From Sedimenticola thiotaurini (lineage in GTDB: Bacteria; Pseudomonadota; Gammaproteobacteria; Chromatiales; Chromatiaceae), in NCBI RefSeq assembly GCF_001007875.1, contig NZ_CP011412.1:1798001-1862000 (forward strand): a stretch of 64,000 nucleotides of DNA, read 5' to 3'. Shown one piece after another: positions 51,668-61,136 of this stretch. The position numbers were made by a program, and so were the translations under genes. The notes under the pieces were generated by a model, which was not told the origin of the DNA, ran no database searches, and saw only the letters and a list, made by a program, of their open reading frames with translations. Numbering within the stretch: the first letter of the stretch is position 1; each line of letters begins with the position of its first letter.

Positions 51668-53056
51668 ATGCGTATTCTCTGGATTCTGCTTGCAAGCCTG
51701 CTGCTCTCCAGTTGCAGCATCCCTAAACCCCTGATCGAGCGCATCAAGGAGGAGGGACAGCTTGTGGTGATCACCCGCAATAACCCCACCACCTATATTA
51801 AGGAAGGGGATACTATCCAGGGTCTGGAGTATGAACTGGTGGAGGGATTTGCCGCAGAGTTAGGGGTCACGGTCAAGTATGTGATCCTGGACAGCTTTGA
51901 TGAGATTCTGCCGGCTATTGTGAGGGGTGATGCCCACTTCGCCGCCGCTGGCCTGACCGTCACCAGCAGCCGGGAACTGGCTGTCCGGTTTACCCCTGAA
52001 TACCAGACGGTGACTGCCCAACTGGTCTACAAGGGCGGCAATCCGCGTCCCAAGGCCATCACTGATACGGTCGACGGTGTGCTGGAGGTAGTCGCAGGCA
52101 GCAGCCACGAAGAGCAGTTGGAACAGCTGCTGCTCGAGTACCCGGAACTGAGTTGGACCGCACAGCGCGGGGTTGAAAGCACGGAACTGCTCAACCTGGT
52201 CTATGAGGGGTTAATCGACTACACCATTGCCAACTCCAACGAAGTGGCCCTGGCCCGACGTTTTCATCCCGAACTTCGGGTCGCCTTCGAGCTGGGCGAC
52301 GAGATGCCCCTGGCCTGGGCCTTCCCCCATGCCGAGGACAACAGCCTGTATAAGGCCGCCAAGGCCTATATCAGACGAATCAAGGAAGACGGCTCCCTGG
52401 AACAGCTGCTGGAGCGCTACTACGGTTATGTGGAGAAACTGGGTTTTGTGGACAATCGCACTTTTGCCCGACACATGGTACAGCGTCTGCCGCCTCTGAT
52501 CCCCCTGTTCAAACAGGCTGCGGAAGAGAACGATATGGACTGGCAACTGCTCGCAGCCATCGGCTATCAGGAGTCCCACTGGAATCCCGAAGCGGTCTCC
52601 CCCACCGGCGTCAAAGGGATCATGATGCTGACCAATGCCACCGCCAAGCAGATGGGTGTGGAGGATCGTACCGACACAGCACAGAGTATCAGCGGCGGCG
52701 CCCGTTACCTGCGACGGATAGAGAAAAAACTCCCGGAGCGGATTCAGGAACCGGACCGGACCTGGATGGCTCTGGCCGGTTATAACGTCGGCTTCGGTCA
52801 CCTGGAAGATGCCCGCATCCTCACCCAGCGGGGCGGTGGTGACCCGGACAAGTGGGCGGATGTAAAACAGTATCTGCCGCTACTGGCCCAGAAGAAGTAC
52901 TACAAGACCGTCAAGCACGGCTATGCCCGCGGCAAGGAGCCGGTTCATTACGTGGATAACATCCGCAGTTATTACGATTTACTGGTGTGGCACAACCGCA
53001 AGCAGAAGAAGAAGACAACCCACGCAGTGATCGAGACCCTGCCGGCCGCCCTGTAA
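51668..53056 (+). CDS. mltF: Membrane-bound lytic murein transglycosylase F
   Basis: A 462-residue lipoprotein. The signal peptide ends in the lipobox LLLSSC, so the chain is anchored by Cys16. Residues about 25-265 form a periplasmic solute-binding domain (family 3; LVVITRNNPTTYIKEGDTIQGLEYEL). From about 280 an SLT domain has the catalytic Glu in IGYQESHWNPEAVSPTGVKGIMML and the later AGYNVGFGHLEDAR. It cleaves peptidoglycan with 1,6-anhydro product formation. A charged, Lys-rich tail follows. It is monocistronic and convergent with tadA. Confidence 0.96.
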   Translation: MRILWILLASLLLSSCSIPKPLIERIKEEGQLVVITRNNPTTYIKEGDTIQGLEYELVEGFAAELGVTVKYVILDSFDEILPAIVRGDAHFAAAGLTVTSSRELAVRFTPEYQTVTAQLVYKGGNPRPKAITDTVDGVLEVVAGSSHEEQLEQLLLEYPELSWTAQRGVESTELLNLVYEGLIDYTIANSNEVALARRFHPELRVAFELGDEMPLAWAFPHAEDNSLYKAAKAYIRRIKEDGSLEQLLERYYGYVEKLGFVDNRTFARHMVQRLPPLIPLFKQAAEENDMDWQLLAAIGYQESHWNPEAVSPTGVKGIMMLTNATAKQMGVEDRTDTAQSISGGARYLRRIEKKLPERIQEPDRTWMALAGYNVGFGHLEDARILTQRGGGDPDKWADVKQYLPLLAQKKYYKTVKHGYARGKEPVHYVDNIRSYYDLLVWHNRKQKKKTTHAVIETLPAAL

Positions 53057-53079
53057 CGCGCCTGCCGTCCCGGCTGTGT

Positions 53080-54026
<947 letters not shown>

Positions 54027-55355
54027 ATGAAGTATCAGAAGCAACTGCTGGCTGTCGTCCTATCAACCCTCTTCAGTTCCCTCACCTGGGCAACCAACGG
54101 CATGAACCTGGAGGGTTACGGAGCCAGGTCCAGTGCCATGGGGGGAGCCGGCATGGCCTTTGACACCGGTAACTCTGCCGTGATGAACAATCCCGCCACA
54201 CTGGCCATGGTTCAGGAAGGAACCGCACGGTTCGGTCTGGGTGTACGCATGCTGGGACCCGATGTCAGTGCATCCATGCCCGGCACTCAGGCGGATTCGG
54301 ATGGTACCGCCTACTATATGCCCTCCATCTCCTATATGCGCCGGGGCGGCAAATTCACCTATGGCGCAGCCGTGCTGGCCCAGGGCGGCATGGGCACCGA
54401 TTACAGCGCCAACTCCTTTCTGGCGGCCGGCTCTGGTCAGGAGGTACGCTCGGAAGTGGGGGTCGGGCGTGTCATGCTGCCCCTGGCCTATGATGTCAAT
54501 GAACGCCTCAATATCGGCGGCAGCTTCGATATCGTCTGGGCAGGTATGGACCTGAAGATGGCAGTGCCCAGTGCCAACCTGGCCGGGATGATTCGCAGCT
54601 ACGACGCCGGCTGGACACCAGCGGTCACGACCGGATTCGGTGGTGCAACCTGGGGTCGGTTCGACTTCTCCAATGGCAACGACTACACCGGCAAGGCGCG
54701 TGGTTATGGGGTGGCCGGCAAGCTCGGCTTCACTTACAAGATGACCGATACCCTGACCATCGGAGCCACCTACCATACGGAAACAGCTATCTCTGACCTG
54801 GAGACCGACGGAGCCACCCTGAGTACGGACACCGGTGGTAGCATCACCGGCACCATCAAGGTGCGGGACTTTCAGTGGCCCGCCACATACGGTCTTGGTA
54901 TCGCTTACCAGCCCAACGATCGCTGGCTGTTCGCCGCCGACTACAAGCGCATCAACTGGTCTGAAGTCATGCAGGCGTTCAGGATGACCTTCATCGAGCC
55001 CACCCTGGGCGCCATGGATGTCGCCATGCCCCAATATTGGGAAGATCAGCACGTGATCGCCCTGGGCGTGCAATACCAGTACAACGACAGACTCGCGTTG
55101 CGCTTCGGTTACAATCACGCCTCCAACCCGGTACCGGATACCTATCTGAACCCGCTGTTTCCTGCCATTGTGGAGCACCACATCACGGCAGGCTTCGGCT
55201 ACCGGATGAGCGACAGCGACAACATCGGCTTTGCCCTCACCTACGCCCCCGAAGTGACCGCGGTCAACCCCAACGGCGGGGGCCCCGGCGTACCGGTGAC
55301 CAGTGCGCACAGCCAGATCAACTGGAGCCTGAACTACGTGCACACTTTCCGTTGA
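54027..55355 (+). CDS. FadL/TodX-type outer-membrane transport protein
   Basis: A 442-residue beta-barrel with a Sec signal peptide (LLAVVLSTLFSSLTWA). The mature N-terminus, TNGMNLEGYGARSSAMGGAGMAFDTGNSAVMNNPATL, is the OMPP1/FadL signature: the NPA motif and the N-terminal hatch. The chain ends with an aromatic residue two from the end (NYVHTFR). The family takes up long-chain fatty acids or aromatic hydrocarbons; the substrate here is not shown. It stands alone on the plus strand. Confidence 0.92.
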   Translation: MKYQKQLLAVVLSTLFSSLTWATNGMNLEGYGARSSAMGGAGMAFDTGNSAVMNNPATLAMVQEGTARFGLGVRMLGPDVSASMPGTQADSDGTAYYMPSISYMRRGGKFTYGAAVLAQGGMGTDYSANSFLAAGSGQEVRSEVGVGRVMLPLAYDVNERLNIGGSFDIVWAGMDLKMAVPSANLAGMIRSYDAGWTPAVTTGFGGATWGRFDFSNGNDYTGKARGYGVAGKLGFTYKMTDTLTIGATYHTETAISDLETDGATLSTDTGGSITGTIKVRDFQWPATYGLGIAYQPNDRWLFAADYKRINWSEVMQAFRMTFIEPTLGAMDVAMPQYWEDQHVIALGVQYQYNDRLALRFGYNHASNPVPDTYLNPLFPAIVEHHITAGFGYRMSDSDNIGFALTYAPEVTAVNPNGGGPGVPVTSAHSQINWSLNYVHTFR

Positions 55356-55466
55356 GTGGGGCGCTGCTGCTGTTTCTCTGCCGGACAAGGTGCCCCTTGC
55401 CCGGCCAGGGGATAACCGACCGGGGGGGATGGAACAGCCGTGTGGTAGAGCGAAAACCCAACTCCA

Positions 55467-55715
55467 CTAGCTTGCCGTTTTACTCTGGCTAGTCGGGCGC
55501 CGCACTTCACCGGTTTGCCTATCCCCCACGGCCGCACCGCAACTGCAGAGCCTGATGCGTCCTGACTTATCCGCGGTAAACGAGACCGAACCGGGTGATC
55601 GCTCGCTATGCCATCGGCCGGGGGGCAGGTTGCCGCTCCCCACACCACCACAACTGCACCAGTGAAATGTTGTCAGCCGGTCGACCAGCTGTTCCACAAG
55701 CTGAATCTGTTTCAT
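55467..55715 (-). CDS. Small hypothetical protein with two Cys pairs (uncertain)
   Basis: An 82-codon frame beginning MKQIQLVEQLVDRL, with AGGTG upstream. It has two CxC pairs, FHWCSCGGVGSGNLPPG and GRIRLCSCGAAVGD, about 40 residues apart, as in a zinc ribbon. Another frame on the same strand continues after the second pair with Lys, Cys and Arg residues, so a frameshift is possible. No family was recognised. It may be a real small metal-binding protein or a chance frame. Confidence 0.3.
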   Translation of the reverse strand: MKQIQLVEQLVDRLTTFHWCSCGGVGSGNLPPGRWHSERSPGSVSFTADKSGRIRLCSCGAAVGDRQTGEVRRPTSQSKTAS

Positions 55716-55790
55716 CCCATAGCACCTGTTATCGTTAGTCGCTCTCGTATCCTGAATCAGGACAGTAATGCCCACAGACCCATTCCATCA

Positions 55791-56783
55791 TTACATCTTC
55801 TCCGGCAGTTCCGCCGGCTGCCGTGGCTCGACAGTCAACATTTTGCGCCCCTGCCCGGTGGAGAGTGGGGTGTCTGTCACCGACGCCGACTGCATCGCCC
55901 GGGTCTGTGCCAAACGCCTTGCCGTTGTTTGAATCTCCTGTTGGTTCATCATTGGCGCCTTGTTCCAGAACGTCAGGGCTTTCAGATAAGCACGTTCAGC
56001 ATCAGTCCATTGCCCACTCACCCGATACAGCTCACCAATATTGTGAAAAGCGGTAGCCACATCCCGGTCATCAATAGCAGCCGATGAATTTTCCAGCAGC
56101 GCGAAGGCTCGTTCGAGTTGGCGTTTTGACTCACCCACATTACCGGCATTCAGTTCCAGCTCCGCCAGTCTGTAGATGTCATCAATAATGTATGGATGAT
56201 CTTCGCCAAAGGTCGCTTTCTTGATGACCAGCCCCTTCATCAATGCGGAACGGGCCGCATCTTTCTGGCCCCAGGCAACATACAGCGTCACCAATTCGTC
56301 AAACAGTGTGATCTCTTTCAGGGCATCCGGCGTTGCCTGTGAGCGATAGATAGCGAGCAGCCGGAACAGGTAAGTCTCGGTTGCCGGGTAATCCTTCAGT
56401 TCAAACGCCAGGCGTGATGCCAGATGTATGTAGCGGGCATTATCCGGTTGCAGGAATGCGGCCTCCCGGATCAGCTCGATTGCGGTGCCCTTATTATTGT
56501 TATTCACAAACTGCAACGCCAGCTTGTAGGCGGCCTCGGCAGCCTGTTGCTTACCGGTATCGCGAAGTTGTTCCAGCTGTGCCGTACTGGTGGCAGCGGC
56601 AATCACCGACAACCCGGATTCCGGGAGTGCGGGGTTGCGGTTTTCTTCCTCTTCCACCCGCACACTGGGTACCACGGAATAGTCTGACTCTGGTAACGGC
56701 GTATCGTACGGCACCGCCCAACAGAGGGAGGCTCCCAGAGAAGCTGGTATGACAAACAACTGACGGATAACTCTATGGCACAT
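55791..56783 (-). CDS. Secreted TPR-repeat protein of unknown function
   Basis: A 330-residue protein with a Sec-type N-terminus (VIRQLFVIPASLGASLCWA). A Pro/Glu-rich linker is followed by helical repeats: LIREAAFLQPDNARYIHLASRLAF, the block with GQKDAARSALMKGLVIKKATFGEDHPY, LAELELNAGNVGESKRQLERAFALLE and AFHNIGELYRVSGQWTDAERAYLKAL. The ATFGEDHPYI spacing is typical of kinesin-light-chain-like TPRs. AGGAGTAGGG precedes the ATG. The function is not recognised; TPRs usually bind partner proteins. Confidence 0.75.
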   Translation of the reverse strand: MCHRVIRQLFVIPASLGASLCWAVPYDTPLPESDYSVVPSVRVEEEENRNPALPESGLSVIAAATSTAQLEQLRDTGKQQAAEAAYKLALQFVNNNNKGTAIELIREAAFLQPDNARYIHLASRLAFELKDYPATETYLFRLLAIYRSQATPDALKEITLFDELVTLYVAWGQKDAARSALMKGLVIKKATFGEDHPYIIDDIYRLAELELNAGNVGESKRQLERAFALLENSSAAIDDRDVATAFHNIGELYRVSGQWTDAERAYLKALTFWNKAPMMNQQEIQTTARRLAQTRAMQSASVTDTPLSTGQGRKMLTVEPRQPAELPEKM

Positions 56784-57084
56784 AGTCCCTACTCCTCAGA
56801 TTACGAGATGCCGACTAGCATCAATACAGCGGAAATAGTGGCCATCAAACAGGGAGGAATTGAGGAGGAAACGAGGATATTTCCGGCAGTCTGACGCCGT
56901 CCTGGCGCGCTTCGATCCGGGACAGACCGGCCTTTCCTCAGTTCTTGCACACTCACTGCCAGTTAGCCCGGTAATCTCGCCTTTGGGTTGGAGCCATTCA
57001 ACAGCACCAACAACCGTTGAGCCAATGAGTTCAGCAATCAGCAGACTGCCAACCGCAGTCACATCAGTTTACCGGAGAATAGTC

Positions 57085-57333
57085 ATGCACCACCTATTGG
57101 TTATTACCACGACACTGGGTCTGCTTTTTTCATCTTTTGCCATGGCCCAGCGACCACCAGGTCCCGGCCGCCAGGGTCCGCCGCCGGAGGCGATCGAAGC
57201 CTGCGCTTCAGCAGATGCCGGAGAGAGTTGCCAGTTTTCCGGGCGAGACGGCGAAACGCTGCGAGGCACCTGCGAGTCCGGTCCCGATGAGCGGCTTGTC
57301 TGTTCACCCGAAAATGCCCCAAAACCCGGCTGA
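57085..57333 (+). CDS. Small secreted cysteine-containing protein
   Basis: An 82-residue protein. The signal peptide is HHLLVITTTLGLLFSSFAMA, followed by a Pro/Gly-rich stretch (QRPPGPGRQGPPPEAIEAC). Four Cys then appear in the order EACASADAGESCQFSG, GTCESGP and LVCSPENAP, as in small periplasmic proteins of unknown role found in many proteobacteria. CCGGAG precedes the ATG. Longer upstream frames are rejected. It is 210 bases upstream of the FRE-ferredoxin-flavoprotein operon and may be associated with it. Confidence 0.75.
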   Translation: MHHLLVITTTLGLLFSSFAMAQRPPGPGRQGPPPEAIEACASADAGESCQFSGRDGETLRGTCESGPDERLVCSPENAPKPG

Positions 57334-57544
57334 GGGTAGACCGATAATTTGTAACAGTACCCGTCCGGTCACGACGGGTGCTCTGTCAATCGCTGAATGG
57401 TTGGCTCACCGGCTCTGGACCCTTCAGCTCAGCGGGCTGCTGGTCAGGCCGTAGCAAGCGCGTCGGCAACATTAGTACTACGGCGCTGATCAACAGCAGT
57501 TAACCGCTTCAGTTTTGATTCTTAAGAAATGTCACACCACTACG

Positions 57545-58921
57545 ATGACTCACGCTACAGTTACTGCTAAATCAAATTATTTCCTTCCTGCCGGGCCGGG
57601 CCGGAGGAGCCTGATGCTGGGCTACCTCTGTCTCCTGCCACTGCCATACCTGCTCACTTTTACACTGGATATGGCAGACAAGGGACTTTATGCCGGTCTG
57701 CTGACCGCCATAAACACCCTGGCCATGATGGCGTTCTATCTGCAGTTCCCACTGGGAAGTCGCCTGAAACGCATCCCGCTATTCGCCAATATCGACTGGA
57801 ACATCACCCACCATAAAAAGATCGGCCAGTGGATTGGGATCACCATACTGCTGCATCCGATCCTTATCCTGGCACCCCGGTTCATGGTCTCCTTCGAGGA
57901 CGGCATGCACAGTCTGATAACGGTTCTTACCGCTCCACAGATGCTTACCGGCATCATCGCCTGGGTCGGCCTGATACTCTGGATCCTTGCCGCCATTTTC
58001 AGGCAGCAACTCAAGTTGAGTTATGAAGTCTGGCGCTTTACCCACATGCTCGGGTTTGTGGCCATTGCAATCCTGGCCACACTGCACGTCATGTCCGTGG
58101 GAAGTCATGGCCAGTATGGAGAAACCTATAATCTGATCTGGTGGGCACTGGGCTACTTATCCGTCTCCATGGTTCTGTACAACTATATCGTCAAGCCTTT
58201 TACACTCAGATCCCACCCGTTCCGGCTGGTCGATGTATCACAGGTCAGTCGTACGGACTGGCAGGTAACCATCGAGAAAGATGCATCATCCGACTTTGAC
58301 TTTCAGCCCGGCCAGTTTGTCTGGTTGAACACCAGCAAGCGAAGTGGCGGCGTCAGGGAGCATCCGTTCTCCATCGCCTCCTGTCAGGCTGACCTGCCCA
58401 GGATCTCATTCATTATCCGCAACCTGGGCGATTACACGTCCAGGCTGAACACACTTAAGATTGGACAACCGGTCTATGTGGACGGCCCCTACGGCAGCAT
58501 CAGTCTGGCGGACTCGAGCCAGTCTGATGCCACTCTCCTCATCGCCGGCGGAGCAGGTATCGGCCCCATGCTGAGCCTGCTGCGTAGTTTGGCCCAGAAC
58601 GGGGATCCCCGGCCAATCCGGCTGATCTACGGTAACAACGACCTGGATCAAATGGTGCTGCAGAAAGAGATCAAGGAACTTGAAAAGACCATGCCCGATT
58701 TCAAGCAGCAACTGGTCTGTGCGACAGCCACTGATCAGGATGAGATCTATCAGGGTGTAATCGATAAAACCTGCATTGAGCAGGTGATTCAAGGGCAAAG
58801 CCCAGGTGCCTGGAGTGTCTACCTCTGCGGCCCGGAAGCAATGATTACAGCCGTCAACAGAAACCTCAGGTTGTTGAATATACCCGCTGCAAATATTCAT
58901 TATGAACAACTGTCGTTCTAA
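57545..58921 (+). CDS. Ferric-reductase-like membrane flavocytochrome (FRE/NOX type)
   Basis: A 458-residue membrane oxidoreductase. About six helices form a haem b domain with paired His (DWNITHHKKIGQWIGITILLHP and FTHMLGFVAIAILATLHVMS). From about residue 215 a ferredoxin-NADP reductase-like module has the FAD motif GGVREHPFSIAS, pyridine-nucleotide loops LLIAGGAGIGPMLSLLRSL and YLCGPEAMITAV. The family moves electrons from NAD(P)H or a carrier across the membrane. It is first in a tight operon with a ferredoxin and a Tat flavoprotein. The start is uncertain: a TTG at 57515 is an alternative. Confidence 0.85.
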   Translation: MTHATVTAKSNYFLPAGPGRRSLMLGYLCLLPLPYLLTFTLDMADKGLYAGLLTAINTLAMMAFYLQFPLGSRLKRIPLFANIDWNITHHKKIGQWIGITILLHPILILAPRFMVSFEDGMHSLITVLTAPQMLTGIIAWVGLILWILAAIFRQQLKLSYEVWRFTHMLGFVAIAILATLHVMSVGSHGQYGETYNLIWWALGYLSVSMVLYNYIVKPFTLRSHPFRLVDVSQVSRTDWQVTIEKDASSDFDFQPGQFVWLNTSKRSGGVREHPFSIASCQADLPRISFIIRNLGDYTSRLNTLKIGQPVYVDGPYGSISLADSSQSDATLLIAGGAGIGPMLSLLRSLAQNGDPRPIRLIYGNNDLDQMVLQKEIKELEKTMPDFKQQLVCATATDQDEIYQGVIDKTCIEQVIQGQSPGAWSVYLCGPEAMITAVNRNLRLLNIPAANIHYEQLSF

Positions 58922-58945
58922 CCACGGACTGAACAGGAACATAAA

Positions 58946-59161
58946 ATGCCAATTAGTGAAATTGCCGGCTGCATAGGCTGCGAAACCTGTGTAAAGACCT
59001 GCCCGACCGACGTCATACAGTTCGACCATGACAAGCACGTCGCCTATATCGCCTACCCGGAAGATTGTCAGATCTGTCACCTCTGTCGACTCTATTGCCC
59101 GGTGAATGCCATCAGCATTACGCCGGAGAAATCGATTCCCGTAGTAGTTTCCTGGAGATAA
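58946..59161 (+). CDS. Small two-cluster ferredoxin
   Basis: A 71-residue protein with two 4Fe-4S motifs: CIGCETCVKTCP and CQICHLCRLYCP. It is hydrophilic and has no signal peptide. The layout resembles the AprB-type or adenylylsulfate-reductase-like ferredoxins that sit beside a flavoprotein. It begins 24 bases after the flavocytochrome and ends 4 bases before the flavoprotein, so the three are probably translated together. AGGAAC precedes the ATG. It likely shuttles electrons within the module. Confidence 0.9.
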   Translation: MPISEIAGCIGCETCVKTCPTDVIQFDHDKHVAYIAYPEDCQICHLCRLYCPVNAISITPEKSIPVVVSWR

Positions 59162-59165
59162 TCCC

Positions 59166-60938
59166 ATGTCGGATAAAACCAAACTCTCAAGGCGAACCTT
59201 TATCGGTATCGCCGGCACTGCCATCGGTGCAACCGCTCTTGCCGCCAAAATGCCTGCCATGCCACCCATGGAACAACCACCAACCAGAAACAAGCCCACC
59301 ATTGATGCGAAGAGTTTCCGGGATGAGTTGATAGAGACAGACGTACTGGTGATTGGCAGCGGTATTGCCGGACTGTTTGCTGCCGTCAAGGCCCACGATG
59401 CAGGTGCCAAGGTAGTGATGGTTTCAAAAGGCCGGCTGGGAAGTTCCGGCCTGACGCCGTTTGGAAAAGGTATCTTCAGCTACGACAAGAAGCGTGCCCG
59501 GATGACCCCGGACGAATACATGGCGAAAATTGCCGAGTCCGCCATTGGAACCAACAATCCCGTATTCACTCGCCAGCTCCTTGAGCATTCAGCGGACCGG
59601 GTCGCTGAATTAAGGGAGTGGGGTTTCTTCGACTCTCCATTGTGTTTTGAAAGTTTTTCCAAACCCATGCGTGAACGGAAAATCCCCATCATGGAGCGCA
59701 TCATGATGACCCATCTCCACAAGGATCAGGGTCGGGTAGTGGGCGCTTCAGGCTTCAGCCTGGATCACAATACCCTGTACAACTTTTCCGCCAGAACGAT
59801 CATTCTCTGCACCGGCTCCGGTGGCTTCAAGGCGAGTGGCTTCCCGTTATGTGACCTGACCCACGACGGCACCATAATGGCCTACAACATTGGCGCCCGG
59901 ATCACCGGCAAGGAGTGGAATGACGGCCACCCGGCTTCCGCAACAAACTCAGGCTCCTGTTACGACAACTGGCATGGCCAGATCGAGGAGCGACCCAGCA
60001 CGACCACAGAACAGATAAATCACCATCTCGGGGTTGATATGAACTACACCGCCTACGTCCAGGGTGGTCCGGTCAGCATGGGACCGGGTGGCGAAAAAAC
60101 AGATAACGTGAACGACCCAACCCTGCCCCCGGGCCCCTATGTGCCGGAAGCATTCCGGCAGGCTGGTCCGCCGCCGCAACCACCTGCTGAAAAGCCGGGC
60201 CTGCTTGGACTGTTCAGCAAACCGCAACACCAGGGCCCTCCGGGGATGGGGGGGGAGTCGGTAGGGGGATCAACAGCCGGCATGGCCATACATAAGTCGG
60301 AAGGCCTGGTACCCATTGACGAGACCGGACTGAGCTCCATTCCCGGCCTGTGGGCGGCGGGGGATGCGCTTGGATCCCATATGTCCGGAGGCATCTATAC
60401 CCAGATCGGCAGTTCCATGGCGGGTTCTGCGATACAGGGGGCACTGGCCGGGGAGGCTGCCGCAAAAGCCAGCCAGGGCGTAACCCGGATTTCCCTATCC
60501 GGGGAAAGAGTGGCGCAGGCCAAAGCGGAGATTCTCGCGCCGCTAAAACGGCAATCGGGCTACAGTCCGGCCTGGGTAACCCAGATATTACAGAGCGTGA
60601 TGATTCCCAACTTTGTTCTGTACATCAAGAAAGAGCGCATGATGCAGGCGGCGCTGGCCTATGTCGAGGAGCTGAAAGAGCATCATGGCCCCATGTTAAT
60701 GGCATCGGACCGGCACCATTTACGCCTCGCCCATGAAACCATGAACATGATCATGACGGCGGAGATGAAACTGAAGGCATCCCTGATGCGCACCGAAAGC
60801 CGCTGCAGCCATTACCGGTTGGATTGTCCCGACATTGATACCGAAAACTGGCAGGCCTGGATCCACATTTATAAAGATGAACAGGGTGAAATGAAACTGG
60901 CAAAGCAGCACTTCGATAAGTGGCCTGAATTTGCCTGA
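59166..60938 (+). CDS. Tat-exported FAD-dependent oxidoreductase (fumarate-reductase-like)
   Basis: A 590-residue flavoprotein. A Tat signal, KLSRRTFIGIAGTAIGA, is followed by the FAD dinucleotide fold VLVIGSGIAGLFAAVKA (about residue 60) and the C-terminal GLWAAGDALGSHMSGG segment of the succinate dehydrogenase/fumarate reductase family. A Pro/Gly-rich insert (about 317-365) interrupts the domain and looks like a low-complexity linker. The exact active-site Arg/His set of fumarate reductase is not obvious, so the substrate is unknown. A good terminator follows. Confidence 0.85.
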   Translation: MSDKTKLSRRTFIGIAGTAIGATALAAKMPAMPPMEQPPTRNKPTIDAKSFRDELIETDVLVIGSGIAGLFAAVKAHDAGAKVVMVSKGRLGSSGLTPFGKGIFSYDKKRARMTPDEYMAKIAESAIGTNNPVFTRQLLEHSADRVAELREWGFFDSPLCFESFSKPMRERKIPIMERIMMTHLHKDQGRVVGASGFSLDHNTLYNFSARTIILCTGSGGFKASGFPLCDLTHDGTIMAYNIGARITGKEWNDGHPASATNSGSCYDNWHGQIEERPSTTTEQINHHLGVDMNYTAYVQGGPVSMGPGGEKTDNVNDPTLPPGPYVPEAFRQAGPPPQPPAEKPGLLGLFSKPQHQGPPGMGGESVGGSTAGMAIHKSEGLVPIDETGLSSIPGLWAAGDALGSHMSGGIYTQIGSSMAGSAIQGALAGEAAAKASQGVTRISLSGERVAQAKAEILAPLKRQSGYSPAWVTQILQSVMIPNFVLYIKKERMMQAALAYVEELKEHHGPMLMASDRHHLRLAHETMNMIMTAEMKLKASLMRTESRCSHYRLDCPDIDTENWQAWIHIYKDEQGEMKLAKQHFDKWPEFA

Positions 60939-60971
60939 TATCTCCCCCGGACAGACCGGGGAGATGCAACC

Positions 60972-61003
60972 GTTAAGCAGCCATGACGGCTGCTTAACTT
61001 TTT
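60972..61003 (+). terminator. Intrinsic terminator of the FRE-ferredoxin-flavoprotein operon
   Basis: GTTAAGCAGCC-atgac-GGCTGCTTAAC is a perfect 11-base stem followed by TTTTT on the plus strand. A second, smaller repeat (CTCCCCCGG/CCGGGGAG) lies directly after the stop codon of the flavoprotein gene. Confidence 0.85.
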
Positions 61004-61136
61004 CCACTGACCGATTGTCTCCGTTACCCTGACCGCCAGCGTTTCAGTGCGCCGGCTGCATTCTGCACATGGTGGAGGCAGATCATACAGAACAGAGCCC
61101 GATGCAGACCGGCCACCGGGCCGGCCGTACTTACTC

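Noticed and set aside
54063-55388. A 441-codon minus-strand open frame
   Set aside because: Antisense to the FadL-type gene, which has a clear signal peptide and family signature.
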